DNA of 64,000 bases, from the NCBI RefSeq assembly GCF_030348825.1, contig NZ_JAUCES010000005.1, positions 744,001 through 808,000 of the forward strand, written 5' to 3'. Positions 49,834-58,710 of this stretch are shown here, one piece after another. This DNA comes from Fictibacillus sp. b24. Lineage in GTDB: Bacteria; Bacillota; Bacilli; Bacillales; Fictibacillaceae. The position numbers and the translations under genes are program-made. The notes below the pieces were generated by a model that saw only the letters and a program-made list of their open reading frames with translations, was not told where the DNA came from and did no database searches. Positions within the stretch are counted from its first letter, which is position 1. Each line of letters begins with the position of its first letter.

Positions 49834-50932
49834 ATGGATTTAGTAGAAGTAAAACAAGAACTCAACGTGATTGAAAAACGTATCAACGACTTTAGGGGGT
49901 CTCTTTGACCTCGATTCAAAGAAAGAGCGTATCGCTGAACTTGATGAGCAGATGAGTGCACCAACGTTTTGGGATGACCAAAACGCTGCACAGGTGGTTA
50001 TCAACGAAGCAAACGGATTAAAAGAACAAGTGAACGAGTTTGAAGCATTATCTTCATCGTATGAAGACTTAGAGGTTGCGCATGAGCTCGTGAAAGAAGA
50101 AGCGGATGCTGACATGCAAAAAGAGCTTGTGAAAGATTTGAAAGATCTGATCGTAAAATTAAACGAATTCGAACTTCAGCTTTTATTAAACGAGCCTTAT
50201 GATAAAAACAACGCGATTCTGGAACTTCACCCAGGTGCTGGTGGTACGGAGTCTCAAGACTGGGCGTCCATGCTTCTTCGTATGTATACGCGTTATGCAG
50301 AGCGCCAAGGCTACAAAGTTGAAACATTGGATTACTTGCCAGGTGACGAAGCTGGAGTTAAATCCGTTACACTTAGCATTAAAGGGCACAACGCATATGG
50401 TTATTTGAAAGCGGAAAAAGGGGTTCACCGTCTGGTCCGTATTTCTCCTTTTGATTCGTCAGGCCGCCGTCACACGTCATTTGTTTCGTGTGAAGTGATG
50501 CCTGAAATTACAGACGATACTGAGATCGAAATCCGTACAGAGGATCTTAAGATTGATACGTATCGTGCGTCTGGAGCAGGCGGACAGCACGTTAACACGA
50601 CTGACTCGGCTGTTCGTATGACACATATCCCGACGAACACGGTAGTTTCTTGTCAAACGGAGCGTTCGCAAATTAAGAACCGTGAACGCGCGATGAAGAT
50701 GATGATGGCGAAACTTGTTCAGCGTCGTTTGGAAGAACAGCAGGCACAGCTTGCGGAAATCCGTGGAGAGCAGAAGGAGATCGGATGGGGGAGCCAGATT
50801 CGTTCTTACGTTTTCCATCCTTATAGTCTTGTAAAAGATCACAGAACGAATACCGAGGTAGGGAATGTGCAGTCTGTGATGGATGGCGAGATCACGCCGT
50901 TTATTGATGCTTATTTGAGATCTAAGCTGTAA
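49834..50932 (+). CDS. prfB: Peptide chain release factor 2, with programmed +1 frameshift
   Basis: RF2 recognises UAA and UGA stop codons. The gene starts at ATG 49834 (GAGGTG upstream). After 24 codons it meets an in-frame TGA at 49906-49908 inside AGGGGGTCTCTTTGAC, the classical autoregulatory frameshift site. A +1 shift continues into the long frame ([19 protein letters not shown] onward), giving about 365 aa. The peptide anticodon region and the GGQ motif are intact ([20 protein letters not shown]). The long frame taken alone would seem to start at a TTG at 49871, which is an artefact. Confidence 0.97.
49894..49909 (+). promoter_or_regulatory. RF2 programmed frameshift signal
   Basis: AGGGGG (49894-49899) acts as an internal ribosome-binding stimulator, 3 bases before CTT TGA C (49903-49909). 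Low RF2 lets the ribosome slip +1 at CTT. High RF2 terminates at TGA. Confidence 0.95.
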
Positions 50933-50969
50933 AAAAACCTTTTTGTTTTGTAATGCTTCGGGGTTTTTT

Positions 50970-51105
50970 GAAAGTGGTTGATCTGCGCTCCAGGTGCTTC
51001 GCTTTCCGCGGGGCGACCGGTGAGCCCCTTGCCGCTTTGCGCCATTAAGGGTCTCCACCTGCCCACTCGTCCCGCAGGAGTCTCGCACCTTCCGCTCCAA
51101 TCAAC
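50970..51105. repeat. GC-rich Bacillus-type intergenic repeat, copy 2 (full)
   Basis: An element of about 136 bp much richer in GC than its surroundings. Its ends are inverted relatives (GTTGAT ... CCAGGTGC at the left, GCACCTTCCGC ... ATCAAC at the right). The inside carries GCGGGGCGACCGGTGAGCC and CCCGCAGGAGTCTCGCACC. It looks like the widely spread intergenic repeat of Bacillaceae. The first 60 bases match the copy at 41504. Confidence 0.8.
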
Positions 51106-51183
51106 TTGTTGAAGGTGTTAAAAACAAAAAACATTTTTAGTCACAAGCAAGTTATGTAAGATGAAATCAAATAAATAAAAAAC

Positions 51184-51219
51184 AAAACTTCCGGGGCATC
51201 TGCTTCCGGAAGTTTTTTT
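51184..51219. terminator. Bidirectional terminator next to the 50-aa gene
   Basis: AACTTCCGG (51186-51194) pairs with CCGGAAGTT (51206-51214), with T runs on both strands. It ends the minus-strand small gene. Confidence 0.85.
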
Positions 51220-51370
51220 ATCGTATGTGTGTAAGATCTCCCTTTTGTACGAGCTCGATCTTTCTATGTTGTCCGTCTTTTACGATCTCCACATTGCCAT
51301 TTCCATAAATCCAAACCACTTGATACTCTTCACCGTTATAAACGACGAAACTCCCCACTTCTATCTGCAT
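51218..51370 (-). CDS. Small orphan protein, 50 aa
   Basis: On the minus strand, an ATG at 51370 is preceded by AGAGGTGAAGTG and the frame runs 50 codons to TAA at 51218-51220, directly before a strong terminator. The peptide (MQIEVGSFVVYNGEEYQVVW, then GNGNVEIVKDGQHRKIELVQ) has alternating strands and looks like a small SH3-like or KOW-like beta barrel. The clear ribosome binding site, codon pattern and terminator make it a real gene. The function is unknown. Confidence 0.7.
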   Translation of the reverse strand: MQIEVGSFVVYNGEEYQVVWIYGNGNVEIVKDGQHRKIELVQKGDLTHIR

Positions 51371-51732
51371 CACTTCACCTCTAATAAAGCTCTCTAGATA
51401 ATTATACCTATTAAAAATGGAATGTATATTGGGAAAAACAAAGGAAACTTCTAACCTTTAGTATAAAGTAAATTACCCTATTTTCCCAACTTATATTTTT
51501 GATAGAGGAAATCTTCATGTGTTAAAAGGTTTGATGAAGGAATTTTTCAAGTAGAAAATTCTCTTGAATGACATCGCCAAGTATTTCCTTTTTACGTCCG
51601 CCTTAGGTTGGATTTTATAAAAAAACCAAAAACTCTTAAACGTTTGTTTAAACAACCTACATAGTGGCTTAATAGTTCGACAGTATTCTTATAGATGCAA
51701 CACAATATTATCGTGTCTAGGGGGAAAACGGA
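51371..51732. other. 362-bp AT-rich gap, no gene recognised
   Basis: It must hold the promoters of the divergent 50-aa gene and the PhoX gene. Close to the PhoX gene there is a TTAAAC repeat spaced 12 bp apart within AAACGTTTGTTTAAAC (about 51637-51656). This is only loosely like the PhoP boxes TTAACA and I do not claim it as such. Confidence 0.5.
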
Positions 51733-53364
51733 GTGGAAAAGAAACCATTGGATAGAAGAACCTTTTTAACATATTTAGGAACAGGCGCTACAGCACTAGC
51801 TGCAGCTACAACGGGATTAGGTGCTTTAACGGAAACGGCTAACGCACAATCTGATAGCTTAATGCGCATGAAACCTCGAAAAAAAGGATTTAAGTTTCAC
51901 CCGATCGCACCAACTGACAAAGACGATCTTGTTTTACCAAAAGGTTATAAATATGAAGTTATTGCGTCATATGGTGATGTAATTAACAAAAAAGGCGATA
52001 CATTTGGATTTAATAATGACTTTACGATGTACTTTCCAATTGAAGAATCTAGTGAACATGGCCTGCTATGGGTAAACCACGAGTACACGAACCCTTTATA
52101 TGTTGAAGGAGAAAAAGTAAACGGCAAATATACTCCAGCACAAATTGAAAAGATGCTTTACAACCAAGGGGGTTCCATTATTGAAGTGAAAGTGAAGAAC
52201 GGTAAGTGGATGATGGAGACGAATTCGGAGTACGCTCGACGCGTAACAGGTTTAACTCCTTTCGCGCTTACAGGTCCAGCAAAAGGAACGCCAGCGGTAT
52301 CTGGTGCAACAACTGCACAAGGAACTTTTGCGAACTGTTCTGGGGGACGCACGCCATGGAACACCGTTTTATCTTGTGAAGAGAACTTTGAGGATACTTC
52401 CAAAGCTGCTGGTTTAGATCAAACTCATTATGGCTGGGTAGTTGAGGTCGATCCGTTTGATCCGAACTTTAAAGTAAGAAAGCATACAGCTCTTGGCCGA
52501 TTCAACCACGAAAATGCGAGCGTTGGAATCTCCAAAGACGGACGTGTTGTTGTCTATATGGGGGACGACAAAAAGGATGCTTGCGTGTACAAGTTTATAA
52601 GTAAAGGAAAATATATTGAAGCAAAAGGAAAAGACAACAGCAAGCTTTTAGAAGAAGGAACGCTTTACGCAGCTGACCTTGCAAAAGGCAAGTGGGTAGC
52701 GTTAACGATTGAAGCGGTTCGTGAAAAAGCAGCGGGGAACACAGCACTTTTAGAAAAGTTTAAAACTCAAGGCGATGTCGTCGTCAACGCACACGACGCT
52801 GCTATTCTTCTAGGTGCAACACCAACTGACCGTCCTGAAGACGTTGAGATCTCACCTCTTGACGGAACGGTGTTTATCGCACACACGAACAACGACAAGC
52901 ACGGAAATATTCACGGTCACATCACTCGATTTTTTGAAAAAGACGGAGATCATGGGGCAGAGAACTTTGAATTTGAAATCTTCGCAGCCGGTGGACGTCA
53001 AAGCGGATTTAGTGCGCCTGACAACTTAACGTTTGATTCAAACGCAAACCTTTGGACGGTAACAGATATTTCTTCAAGCAAGTTGAATTCTGACGCTTGG
53101 ACAAGCTTTGGGAACAACGGAATGTTTATGATTCCAACGGTTGGGCGAGACCAAGGCGTAGCGTTCCAATTCGCATCTGCACCAAAAGAAGCGGAACTAA
53201 CTGGACCATCTTTCACACCAAACGAAAGATCATTGTTCTTGAGCATCCAGCATCCAGGAGAAGAAACAGAAGATAAGGCAAATCCTACAAGCACATGGCC
53301 GCAAGTACGCGGAGGCAATATGCCAAGACCATCTGTTGTTGCGATCACTGGATTTAAGTTTTAA
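51733..53364 (+). CDS. PhoX-family phosphatase, Tat-exported
   Basis: The 543-aa protein begins with a twin-arginine signal: DRRTFLTYLGTGATALAAATTGLG, with cleavage likely after ANA. The mature part follows the PhoX (DUF839) plan: KGYKYEVIASYGDV, WVNHEYTNP, NCSGGRTPWNTVLSCEENFED, LGRFNHENASVGI and APDNLTFDSNANLWTVTD. PhoX enzymes are Ca/Fe-dependent alkaline phosphatases that release phosphate from organic esters. The next two genes encode TatA and TatC, so the export machine travels with its substrate, as in the phoD-tatAd-tatCd operon of B. subtilis. Confidence 0.9.
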   Translation: MEKKPLDRRTFLTYLGTGATALAAATTGLGALTETANAQSDSLMRMKPRKKGFKFHPIAPTDKDDLVLPKGYKYEVIASYGDVINKKGDTFGFNNDFTMYFPIEESSEHGLLWVNHEYTNPLYVEGEKVNGKYTPAQIEKMLYNQGGSIIEVKVKNGKWMMETNSEYARRVTGLTPFALTGPAKGTPAVSGATTAQGTFANCSGGRTPWNTVLSCEENFEDTSKAAGLDQTHYGWVVEVDPFDPNFKVRKHTALGRFNHENASVGISKDGRVVVYMGDDKKDACVYKFISKGKYIEAKGKDNSKLLEEGTLYAADLAKGKWVALTIEAVREKAAGNTALLEKFKTQGDVVVNAHDAAILLGATPTDRPEDVEISPLDGTVFIAHTNNDKHGNIHGHITRFFEKDGDHGAENFEFEIFAAGGRQSGFSAPDNLTFDSNANLWTVTDISSSKLNSDAWTSFGNNGMFMIPTVGRDQGVAFQFASAPKEAELTGPSFTPNERSLFLSIQHPGEETEDKANPTSTWPQVRGGNMPRPSVVAITGFKF

Positions 53365-53394
53365 TGGTTAACACATTTTAAGGAGGCGATCTAT

Positions 53395-53580
53395 ATGGGT
53401 TTCACTAACATCGGAGTACCAGGATTGATTCTGATTTTAATCATTGCCCTTATTATCTTTGGGCCATCTAAGCTGCCGGAGATCGGACGAGCATTCGGAA
53501 GCACGCTTCGCGAGTTCAAGCATTCCGCAAAAGATCTTATGTCTTCTGATGAAAAAGAAGAAAAGCCGCAGTCTAAATAA
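53395..53580 (+). CDS. tatA: Twin-arginine translocase subunit TatA
   Basis: This 61-aa protein has a short periplasmic-side N-terminus, a membrane helix ([16 protein letters not shown]), the hinge motif [14 protein letters not shown] and an amphipathic helix, with a charged tail. TatA forms the pore and in Bacillus also covers the TatB role. AAGGAGG lies 9 bases upstream. It sits 30 bases after the PhoX gene and before tatC. Confidence 0.95.
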   Translation: MGFTNIGVPGLILILIIALIIFGPSKLPEIGRAFGSTLREFKHSAKDLMSSDEKEEKPQSK

Positions 53581-53596
53581 AGAGTAGTATTGAGTG

Positions 53597-53634
53597 AAGA
53601 TGCGGGCACGGTTACAAGTCCGCATCTTTTCTTA
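53597..53634 (+). terminator. Terminator between tatA and tatC
   Basis: AAGATGCGG (53597-53605) pairs with CCGCATCTT (53620-53628), followed by TTCTT. It would make tatC expression lower than that of phoX-tatA. Confidence 0.8.
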
Positions 53635-53647
53635 TCACCCATGAGGG

Positions 53648-53772
53648 TTGCGAGCCGAAACTTTTGGATTGAAGCCGAAACTCGTGGATTGCGAGCCTAA
53701 ACTCGTGGATTGAAAGCCAGAACTCGTGGATTGGAAGCCAAAACTTCTGGATTGGGAGCAGAAACAACCGAA
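53648..53772. repeat. Six-unit tandem array, period 21 bp, before tatC
   Basis: Units of the type TTGAAGCCRAAACTCGTGGA start at 53648, 53669, 53689, 53710, 53731 and 53752 (lengths 21, 20, 21, 21, 21, 21). The third and fourth are most alike and the last is most diverged. The array fills the space between the tatA terminator and the tatC ribosome binding site. Confidence 0.88.
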
Positions 53773-53808
53773 TTCAGTACCGTAATTAATAGAAAGGAGG
53801 CCATTTGG

Positions 53809-54573
53809 GTGAAAGCAGAAGAGATGTATTTTGTAGAACACCTAGGGGAGCTCAGAAAACGTATCATCATCACGCTCGCCGTTTTCATAACCGTACTTTC
53901 CGTATCCTTTTTTTACGTACAGCCCATCTATGACTGGCTGATCCGTGATCTCGATCAACAGCTGGCCGTTCTTGGACCAAGCGAAATTCTCTGGGTATAT
54001 TTTATGATCTCGGGTGTGATCGCCATCGCGTTTACCATTCCTGTTGCCGCGCATCAAACGTGGATGTTTATTAAACCGGCACTGAGTAAAAGAGAGCAAA
54101 AGGTAACACTATCGTATATTCCCGCACTTTTTTTCTTGTTTTTGTTAGGATTATCGTTCGGGTATTTTATCGTGTATCCGATGGTATTAAACTTTTTGCT
54201 AGGTTTGTCAGAAGGTCATTTTCAAACCTTTTTTACATCGGAAAAATACTTCAAGTTCATGATGAATCTCACACTGCCGTTCGGATTTCTCTTTGAGATT
54301 CCACTTGTGGTGATGTTCCTGACATCGCTCGGCATCTTAAATCCTCACGTGCTCACAAAGGCGAGAAAAGTCTCGTATTTTGGTCTTGTGGTGATTGCCG
54401 TCTTGATCACACCGCCGGACCTGGTTTCGGATTTCCTTGTCGTCATTCCACTTCTCGTACTTTATGAGATCAGTATCATGCTATCGAGAGTCGTATACAA
54501 AAAGAAGCTAGCAAAAGAACAATTTGCTAATGATGAGGAAAATAAAGTCGTACGGATGCGACGTCCTTCATAA
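53809..54573 (+). CDS. tatC: Twin-arginine translocase subunit TatC
   Basis: This 254-aa membrane protein has six helices and binds the twin-arginine signal. The N-terminus MKAEEMYFVEHLGELRKRIIITL has the conserved E-LR-R motif. Later signatures are FMISGVIAIAFTIPVAAHQTWMFIKPALSKREQK (in parts) and VVIAVLITPPDLVSDFLVVIPLL. The start is the GTG at 53809, 8 bases after AAAGGAGG. The longer frame runs back into the repeat array and is rejected. Confidence 0.94.
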   Translation: MKAEEMYFVEHLGELRKRIIITLAVFITVLSVSFFYVQPIYDWLIRDLDQQLAVLGPSEILWVYFMISGVIAIAFTIPVAAHQTWMFIKPALSKREQKVTLSYIPALFFLFLLGLSFGYFIVYPMVLNFLLGLSEGHFQTFFTSEKYFKFMMNLTLPFGFLFEIPLVVMFLTSLGILNPHVLTKARKVSYFGLVVIAVLITPPDLVSDFLVVIPLLVLYEISIMLSRVVYKKKLAKEQFANDEENKVVRMRRPS

Positions 54574-54588
54574 AAGAGAATGATTCTT

Positions 54589-54621
54589 AGAACCCCTGTG
54601 CAATTAGCCAGGGGTTCTTTT
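54589..54621 (+). terminator. Terminator of tatC
   Basis: AGAACCCCTG (54589-54598) pairs with CAGGGGTTCT (54609-54618), followed by T residues. Confidence 0.92.
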
Positions 54622-54865
54622 GTGCTAAAAAATTTGGGTTAATTTTTAAAAGGATTGATGCGGGGACTGGGTCTTTTATTAGAACTTTTTTACTAGATTT
54701 AAACGGATAACGAAGCGTAATTATCCCAATTGAGTGGTGAGCTGAGGGATGTGATAATTCTAGTAACCTTTTATTTTAATCGGGAGGTGGACGTTCTGGA
54801 TAATTTCCCTGATCTACGCTAAGAAATGCCTTAATAGATAGCTGGTCAAAAAGAGGAGGAGAAAG

Positions 54866-57800
54866 ATGGAAAGAAAACCAAGGATTCCACGTTTGGCTGC
54901 AATTGCACTTTCAACATCATTGTTAGTTTCCCCTACGTTAGGAACGAAAGCGGAGACCTTCATCAAACAAGCTTCAGGTAGTTACATAGAAGCAGAAGCG
55001 GAACAAACTACAATACCTACTGTGAAACATGAACCTGCTGCAAACGGTGAACATACGATTACACTGATTACAGGTGATGTTGTTAAAGTAACTGATCTTG
55101 GAGATGGAAAAAGCACGATTGAAGTAACACCGGCAGATGGAGTAGAAGATCGGACACGTATTCTTACCGTGGGTAAAGAGACGTTTGTCATTCCTGAGAC
55201 TGCTATGACGTATATCGCAGAAGGTCAGATAGATGATGATCTGTTCAATATTACAAAATTGATTGAAAATGGCTATACCGATTCGGAGGTGTCTAGTCTT
55301 CCTTTGATCGTTGAGTATAAATCTGAAAAAACAGCCCGAACGCTAGCTCTTCAGCCTAAAGAAATCGCAGGATCCAAACGTACTCGAACGTTAGAAAGTA
55401 TTGACGGGGCAGCTGTATCTGCTGAAAAAGGAAAAGTGAAGCAGTTTTGGCATGCAATTTCGGCTGATCTAGGAGCAGAGGACCTTAAAGAAAAGGCAGC
55501 CTTGCCTCAGCTTCAGCAAGGGATTGAAAAGATTTGGCTAGATGGAAAAGTAGAAGCAGCCCTTGATCAAAGTGTTCCGCAAGTCGGTGCTCCGATTGCA
55601 TGGGAAGCTGGCTATGACGGTACAGGTACAACGGTTGCCGTACTTGATACCGGAATCGATACCAATCATCCTGATGTTGCTGGCAAGATCAAATATACAA
55701 AGAATTTTGTGCCTGGCGAAGATATTAATGACTACAATTCACATGGGACGCATGTCGCTTCAACCGTCCTGGGAACAGGCGAAGCTTCAACGGGTAAGAT
55801 GAAAGGTGTTGCTCCAGGAGCACACCTAGTCGTTGGTAAAGTTTTGGGCAATAACGGAAATGGACAAAATTCTTGGATCATTGACGGAATGGAATGGGCT
55901 GCACAGCATGCCGACGTTGTAACAATGAGCTTGGGCTCGCAAGACGCAAGTGACGGAAAAGACCCGGTTTCACAAGCTCTGAATGAAATCAGTGAAGAAA
56001 CCGGAACACTCTTTGTCGTAGCTGCAGGTAACCGCGGCGGCCAAAGCACGATTGGATACCCAGGTGCGGCAGATAAAGCACTGACGGTTGGTGCCGTTTC
56101 AAAAACGGATCAGCTAGCAAGCTTCTCTTCAAGAGGGCCGCGTTTAGGAGACAAAGCGATTAAACCTGATTTAGCAGCACCTGGGGTTGGTATTGTCGCA
56201 GCACGCTCTCAATATGCTAGCGGAAGCGGTTTATATACATCAAAAAATGGAACATCCATGGCTACTCCGCACGTTGCTGGCGCAGCAGCTATTTTAAAAC
56301 AAAAATACCCAGCATGGACAGGCAAGCAGATTAAAGATGCACTGATAAGCACAACAAAAGAACTTTCAGCTTATAAGCCATCTGAAGTAGGTGCAGGCCG
56401 TTTAGATGTACCAGCTTCCCTTAATGGAGTATATGCTACGGGATCCGTACATTTTGGTTTCTTTGACTGGCCACATGATGAAACAGAAGCAGTAAAGAAA
56501 ACCGTAACCTATCACAATGATCGTGATGAAGCGGTGACGTTAGACCTGGCAACAAACTTTAAAGATGCAAGCGGCAATCCTGCTCCTGCTGGAATGTTAA
56601 CGCTATCAACTAATAAGGTTACGGTTCCAGCTAAAGGGGAAGCATCTGTCACGGTTTCTGCGGATATTAAACTCGGACTTGCTGGAGCGCAGTACAACGG
56701 ATATGTAACAGCAAGTACAGCGGGCAAAAAAATAGCTCATACGACTTTAAGTATGATTAAAGAAGAAGAGCGGTATAACTTAACGTTAAAAGCAATCGAT
56801 CGTGATGGTTCTGAAATTTCAACTCAGTCTCTCATTTACAGCCCTGAATGGGGTTACCGTTATGTGATGGTAAGAGGAGCTACAGAACTAAGATTACCGC
56901 CAGGCACCTATTCGGTTACTTCAGCGATGTTTGTAGATGAGGATACCGATCATATGGGAGTCGCATTGGTTGGAGATCCTGAACTAGAACTGTACGAAGA
57001 TAAAACTCTCGAGTTAGATGGCAGAAAAGCAAATGAAGTAAAATTTGAAGCACCGAAGAAAACAGAAACTGTCTATCGAACGATGAAATACATGCGTACG
57101 ATAGGGGATATTCCGTTTGGCGATCAGTGGATGCTTCCTATAACAGCTGATCATATGTACGTTCAGCCATTTGAAAAGGTGAAGAATGGAACGTTTAAAT
57201 TTACAGCGCGCAAACGTTTAATTACTCCTCGTATCGAAATAAATTTTAAAGGGAAAGTACTTGATGATCTTGTTCAACTACATGCTACACCATTTAAGGG
57301 AAACTTTAGCTTAAAAACCGTTTATGCAGGCAAAGGCTCTGCAGCTGATTATGAGAACATCGATGCCAAAGGAAAAGCGGTTATCATCAAACGCAGCGAT
57401 GAAGTGACAGCATATGATAGAGGTCAAGCTGCAATTGCGGCAGGAGCAAAGCTTCTCATCGTCGTGAATGATAAGGAAGAAGAATTAATGGAGGCTTATC
57501 AAAACGTTAATATCAGCTATGATGCGATTCCTTTAACGATAACATCACTCAGCAGTACAGAGGGAGATGAGCTGATTGAAGCAGTAAAAACAAGCAACCT
57601 GACGCTTCCTGTTCAAGGTTCAGGATATGCTCCTTATTTGTACGATCTAAACAAAGTTTACGATAACGAAATACCTGATAAGGAATTGGTATATGCTCCT
57701 ACAACAAGTGAGCTGGCTAAAATTGATACTAAATTCCACTCTGATCGAAACACACCTGCTGATGAATGGCGTTTTGAACTTCAAAATGGTGTGGATCGCA

Positions 57801-58645
57801 AACTTCGCTGGGACCCGATGGCATTCCCGATTGAGCGCGAAGAATGGGTAACACCGGAAGACAGCACATGGTATCAAAAAGTAGGGATAACCGATGAATT
57901 CTGGGAGATGAGAGGCGAACCAACGCAATACAAGGCTGGAGACCGTCTTGAGCATAGCTATTACGGACCAGTTGTACGTCCTGGGTTTGGTAAGAGCCAC
58001 TTCTATCCATACCGAGAAAATAGTAAATTTTATTTTAACGTTCCAGCTTGGGCTGATTCTGAAGACACGCATACGGGTTTCCACGACCCTGCCGTATTGG
58101 ATAATACAATAATGAAACTCTATCAAGGATCAACCCTGATGGATCAGAAAAAGGGCCAAGGATTTAACACGAATAAAAATTATACCTTTGATCGAACGCA
58201 ATATCGCTTAGTAGCAGATTCGCACCGATCTGAGGAACGATGGAATACATCTAATAAAACGCATACGGAATGGACGTTCTGGTCAGACTGGTCAACTTCA
58301 TATGGTTATCGTACGATCGTTCCTTTAATAGAGATCGACTATGATATCAAAACAAACCTAGCAGGTGAAGTGGCAGCTGCAAGTACTTCAAAGCTTACTT
58401 TAACACCATCACATATGCCAGATGCTAAAGGGGCAGGAAATATCAAAGGTGCAGCTCTTGATGTTTCGTTTGACGAAGGAAAGTCATGGGAAAAAGTAGA
58501 GGTTCAGCAAGAAGGCAGCAAGTGGATCGCTTCGATTAAACATCCGTTTAATCCTGGTGGTTCAGTATCCCTCCGTGCAAGTGCGTGGGATGATGCAGAA
58601 AATAAGATTGAGCAGGAAATCCTTAAGGCGTATCGTTTAAAATGA
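54866..58645 (+). CDS. Large secreted subtilisin-like serine protease (S8)
   Basis: The 1259-aa protein has a signal peptide (about residues 1-30) and a propeptide region of about 210 residues. The peptidase S8 domain has catalytic Asp261 (VAVLDTGIDTNHPDV), His293 (NSHGTHVAS), oxyanion Asn (VVAAGNRGG) and Ser464 (NGTSMATPHVAG). Later regions include a beta-sandwich part (VTVPAKGEASVTVSADI) and a PA-like region (GKAVIIKRSDEVTAYDRGQAAIAAGAKLLIVVND, in parts, about residue 830-870). A long C-terminal extension without an obvious wall anchor follows. GAGGAGG lies 5-8 bases upstream. It probably degrades extracellular protein. It has its own upstream region and no co-transcribed partner. Confidence 0.92.
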   Translation: MERKPRIPRLAAIALSTSLLVSPTLGTKAETFIKQASGSYIEAEAEQTTIPTVKHEPAANGEHTITLITGDVVKVTDLGDGKSTIEVTPADGVEDRTRILTVGKETFVIPETAMTYIAEGQIDDDLFNITKLIENGYTDSEVSSLPLIVEYKSEKTARTLALQPKEIAGSKRTRTLESIDGAAVSAEKGKVKQFWHAISADLGAEDLKEKAALPQLQQGIEKIWLDGKVEAALDQSVPQVGAPIAWEAGYDGTGTTVAVLDTGIDTNHPDVAGKIKYTKNFVPGEDINDYNSHGTHVASTVLGTGEASTGKMKGVAPGAHLVVGKVLGNNGNGQNSWIIDGMEWAAQHADVVTMSLGSQDASDGKDPVSQALNEISEETGTLFVVAAGNRGGQSTIGYPGAADKALTVGAVSKTDQLASFSSRGPRLGDKAIKPDLAAPGVGIVAARSQYASGSGLYTSKNGTSMATPHVAGAAAILKQKYPAWTGKQIKDALISTTKELSAYKPSEVGAGRLDVPASLNGVYATGSVHFGFFDWPHDETEAVKKTVTYHNDRDEAVTLDLATNFKDASGNPAPAGMLTLSTNKVTVPAKGEASVTVSADIKLGLAGAQYNGYVTASTAGKKIAHTTLSMIKEEERYNLTLKAIDRDGSEISTQSLIYSPEWGYRYVMVRGATELRLPPGTYSVTSAMFVDEDTDHMGVALVGDPELELYEDKTLELDGRKANEVKFEAPKKTETVYRTMKYMRTIGDIPFGDQWMLPITADHMYVQPFEKVKNGTFKFTARKRLITPRIEINFKGKVLDDLVQLHATPFKGNFSLKTVYAGKGSAADYENIDAKGKAVIIKRSDEVTAYDRGQAAIAAGAKLLIVVNDKEEELMEAYQNVNISYDAIPLTITSLSSTEGDELIEAVKTSNLTLPVQGSGYAPYLYDLNKVYDNEIPDKELVYAPTTSELAKIDTKFHSDRNTPADEWRFELQNGVDRKLRWDPMAFPIEREEWVTPEDSTWYQKVGITDEFWEMRGEPTQYKAGDRLEHSYYGPVVRPGFGKSHFYPYRENSKFYFNVPAWADSEDTHTGFHDPAVLDNTIMKLYQGSTLMDQKKGQGFNTNKNYTFDRTQYRLVADSHRSEERWNTSNKTHTEWTFWSDWSTSYGYRTIVPLIEIDYDIKTNLAGEVAAASTSKLTLTPSHMPDAKGAGNIKGAALDVSFDEGKSWEKVEVQQEGSKWIASIKHPFNPGGSVSLRASAWDDAENKIEQEILKAYRLK

Positions 58646-58710
58646 TATTGGGTTTTCAATATCGTATAGATGATGCACCTCAGCCAAGATAATTGTTTGT
58701 TCAATAGCCA

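Noticed and set aside
50477-51100. Minus-strand open frame of 207 codons over prfB and the GC-rich repeat
   Set aside because: Its start lies in the repeat and it is antisense to the conserved RF2 core.
51637-51656. PhoP box repeats before the PhoX gene
   Set aside because: TTAAAC at 12-bp spacing does not match TTAACA with about 11-bp period closely enough.
53710-53808. N-terminal extension of TatC through the repeat array
   Set aside because: The extension consists of the 21-bp repeats, starts at a TTG without ribosome binding site, and the GTG at 53809 has AAAGGAGG at 8 bases and the normal TatC N-terminus.
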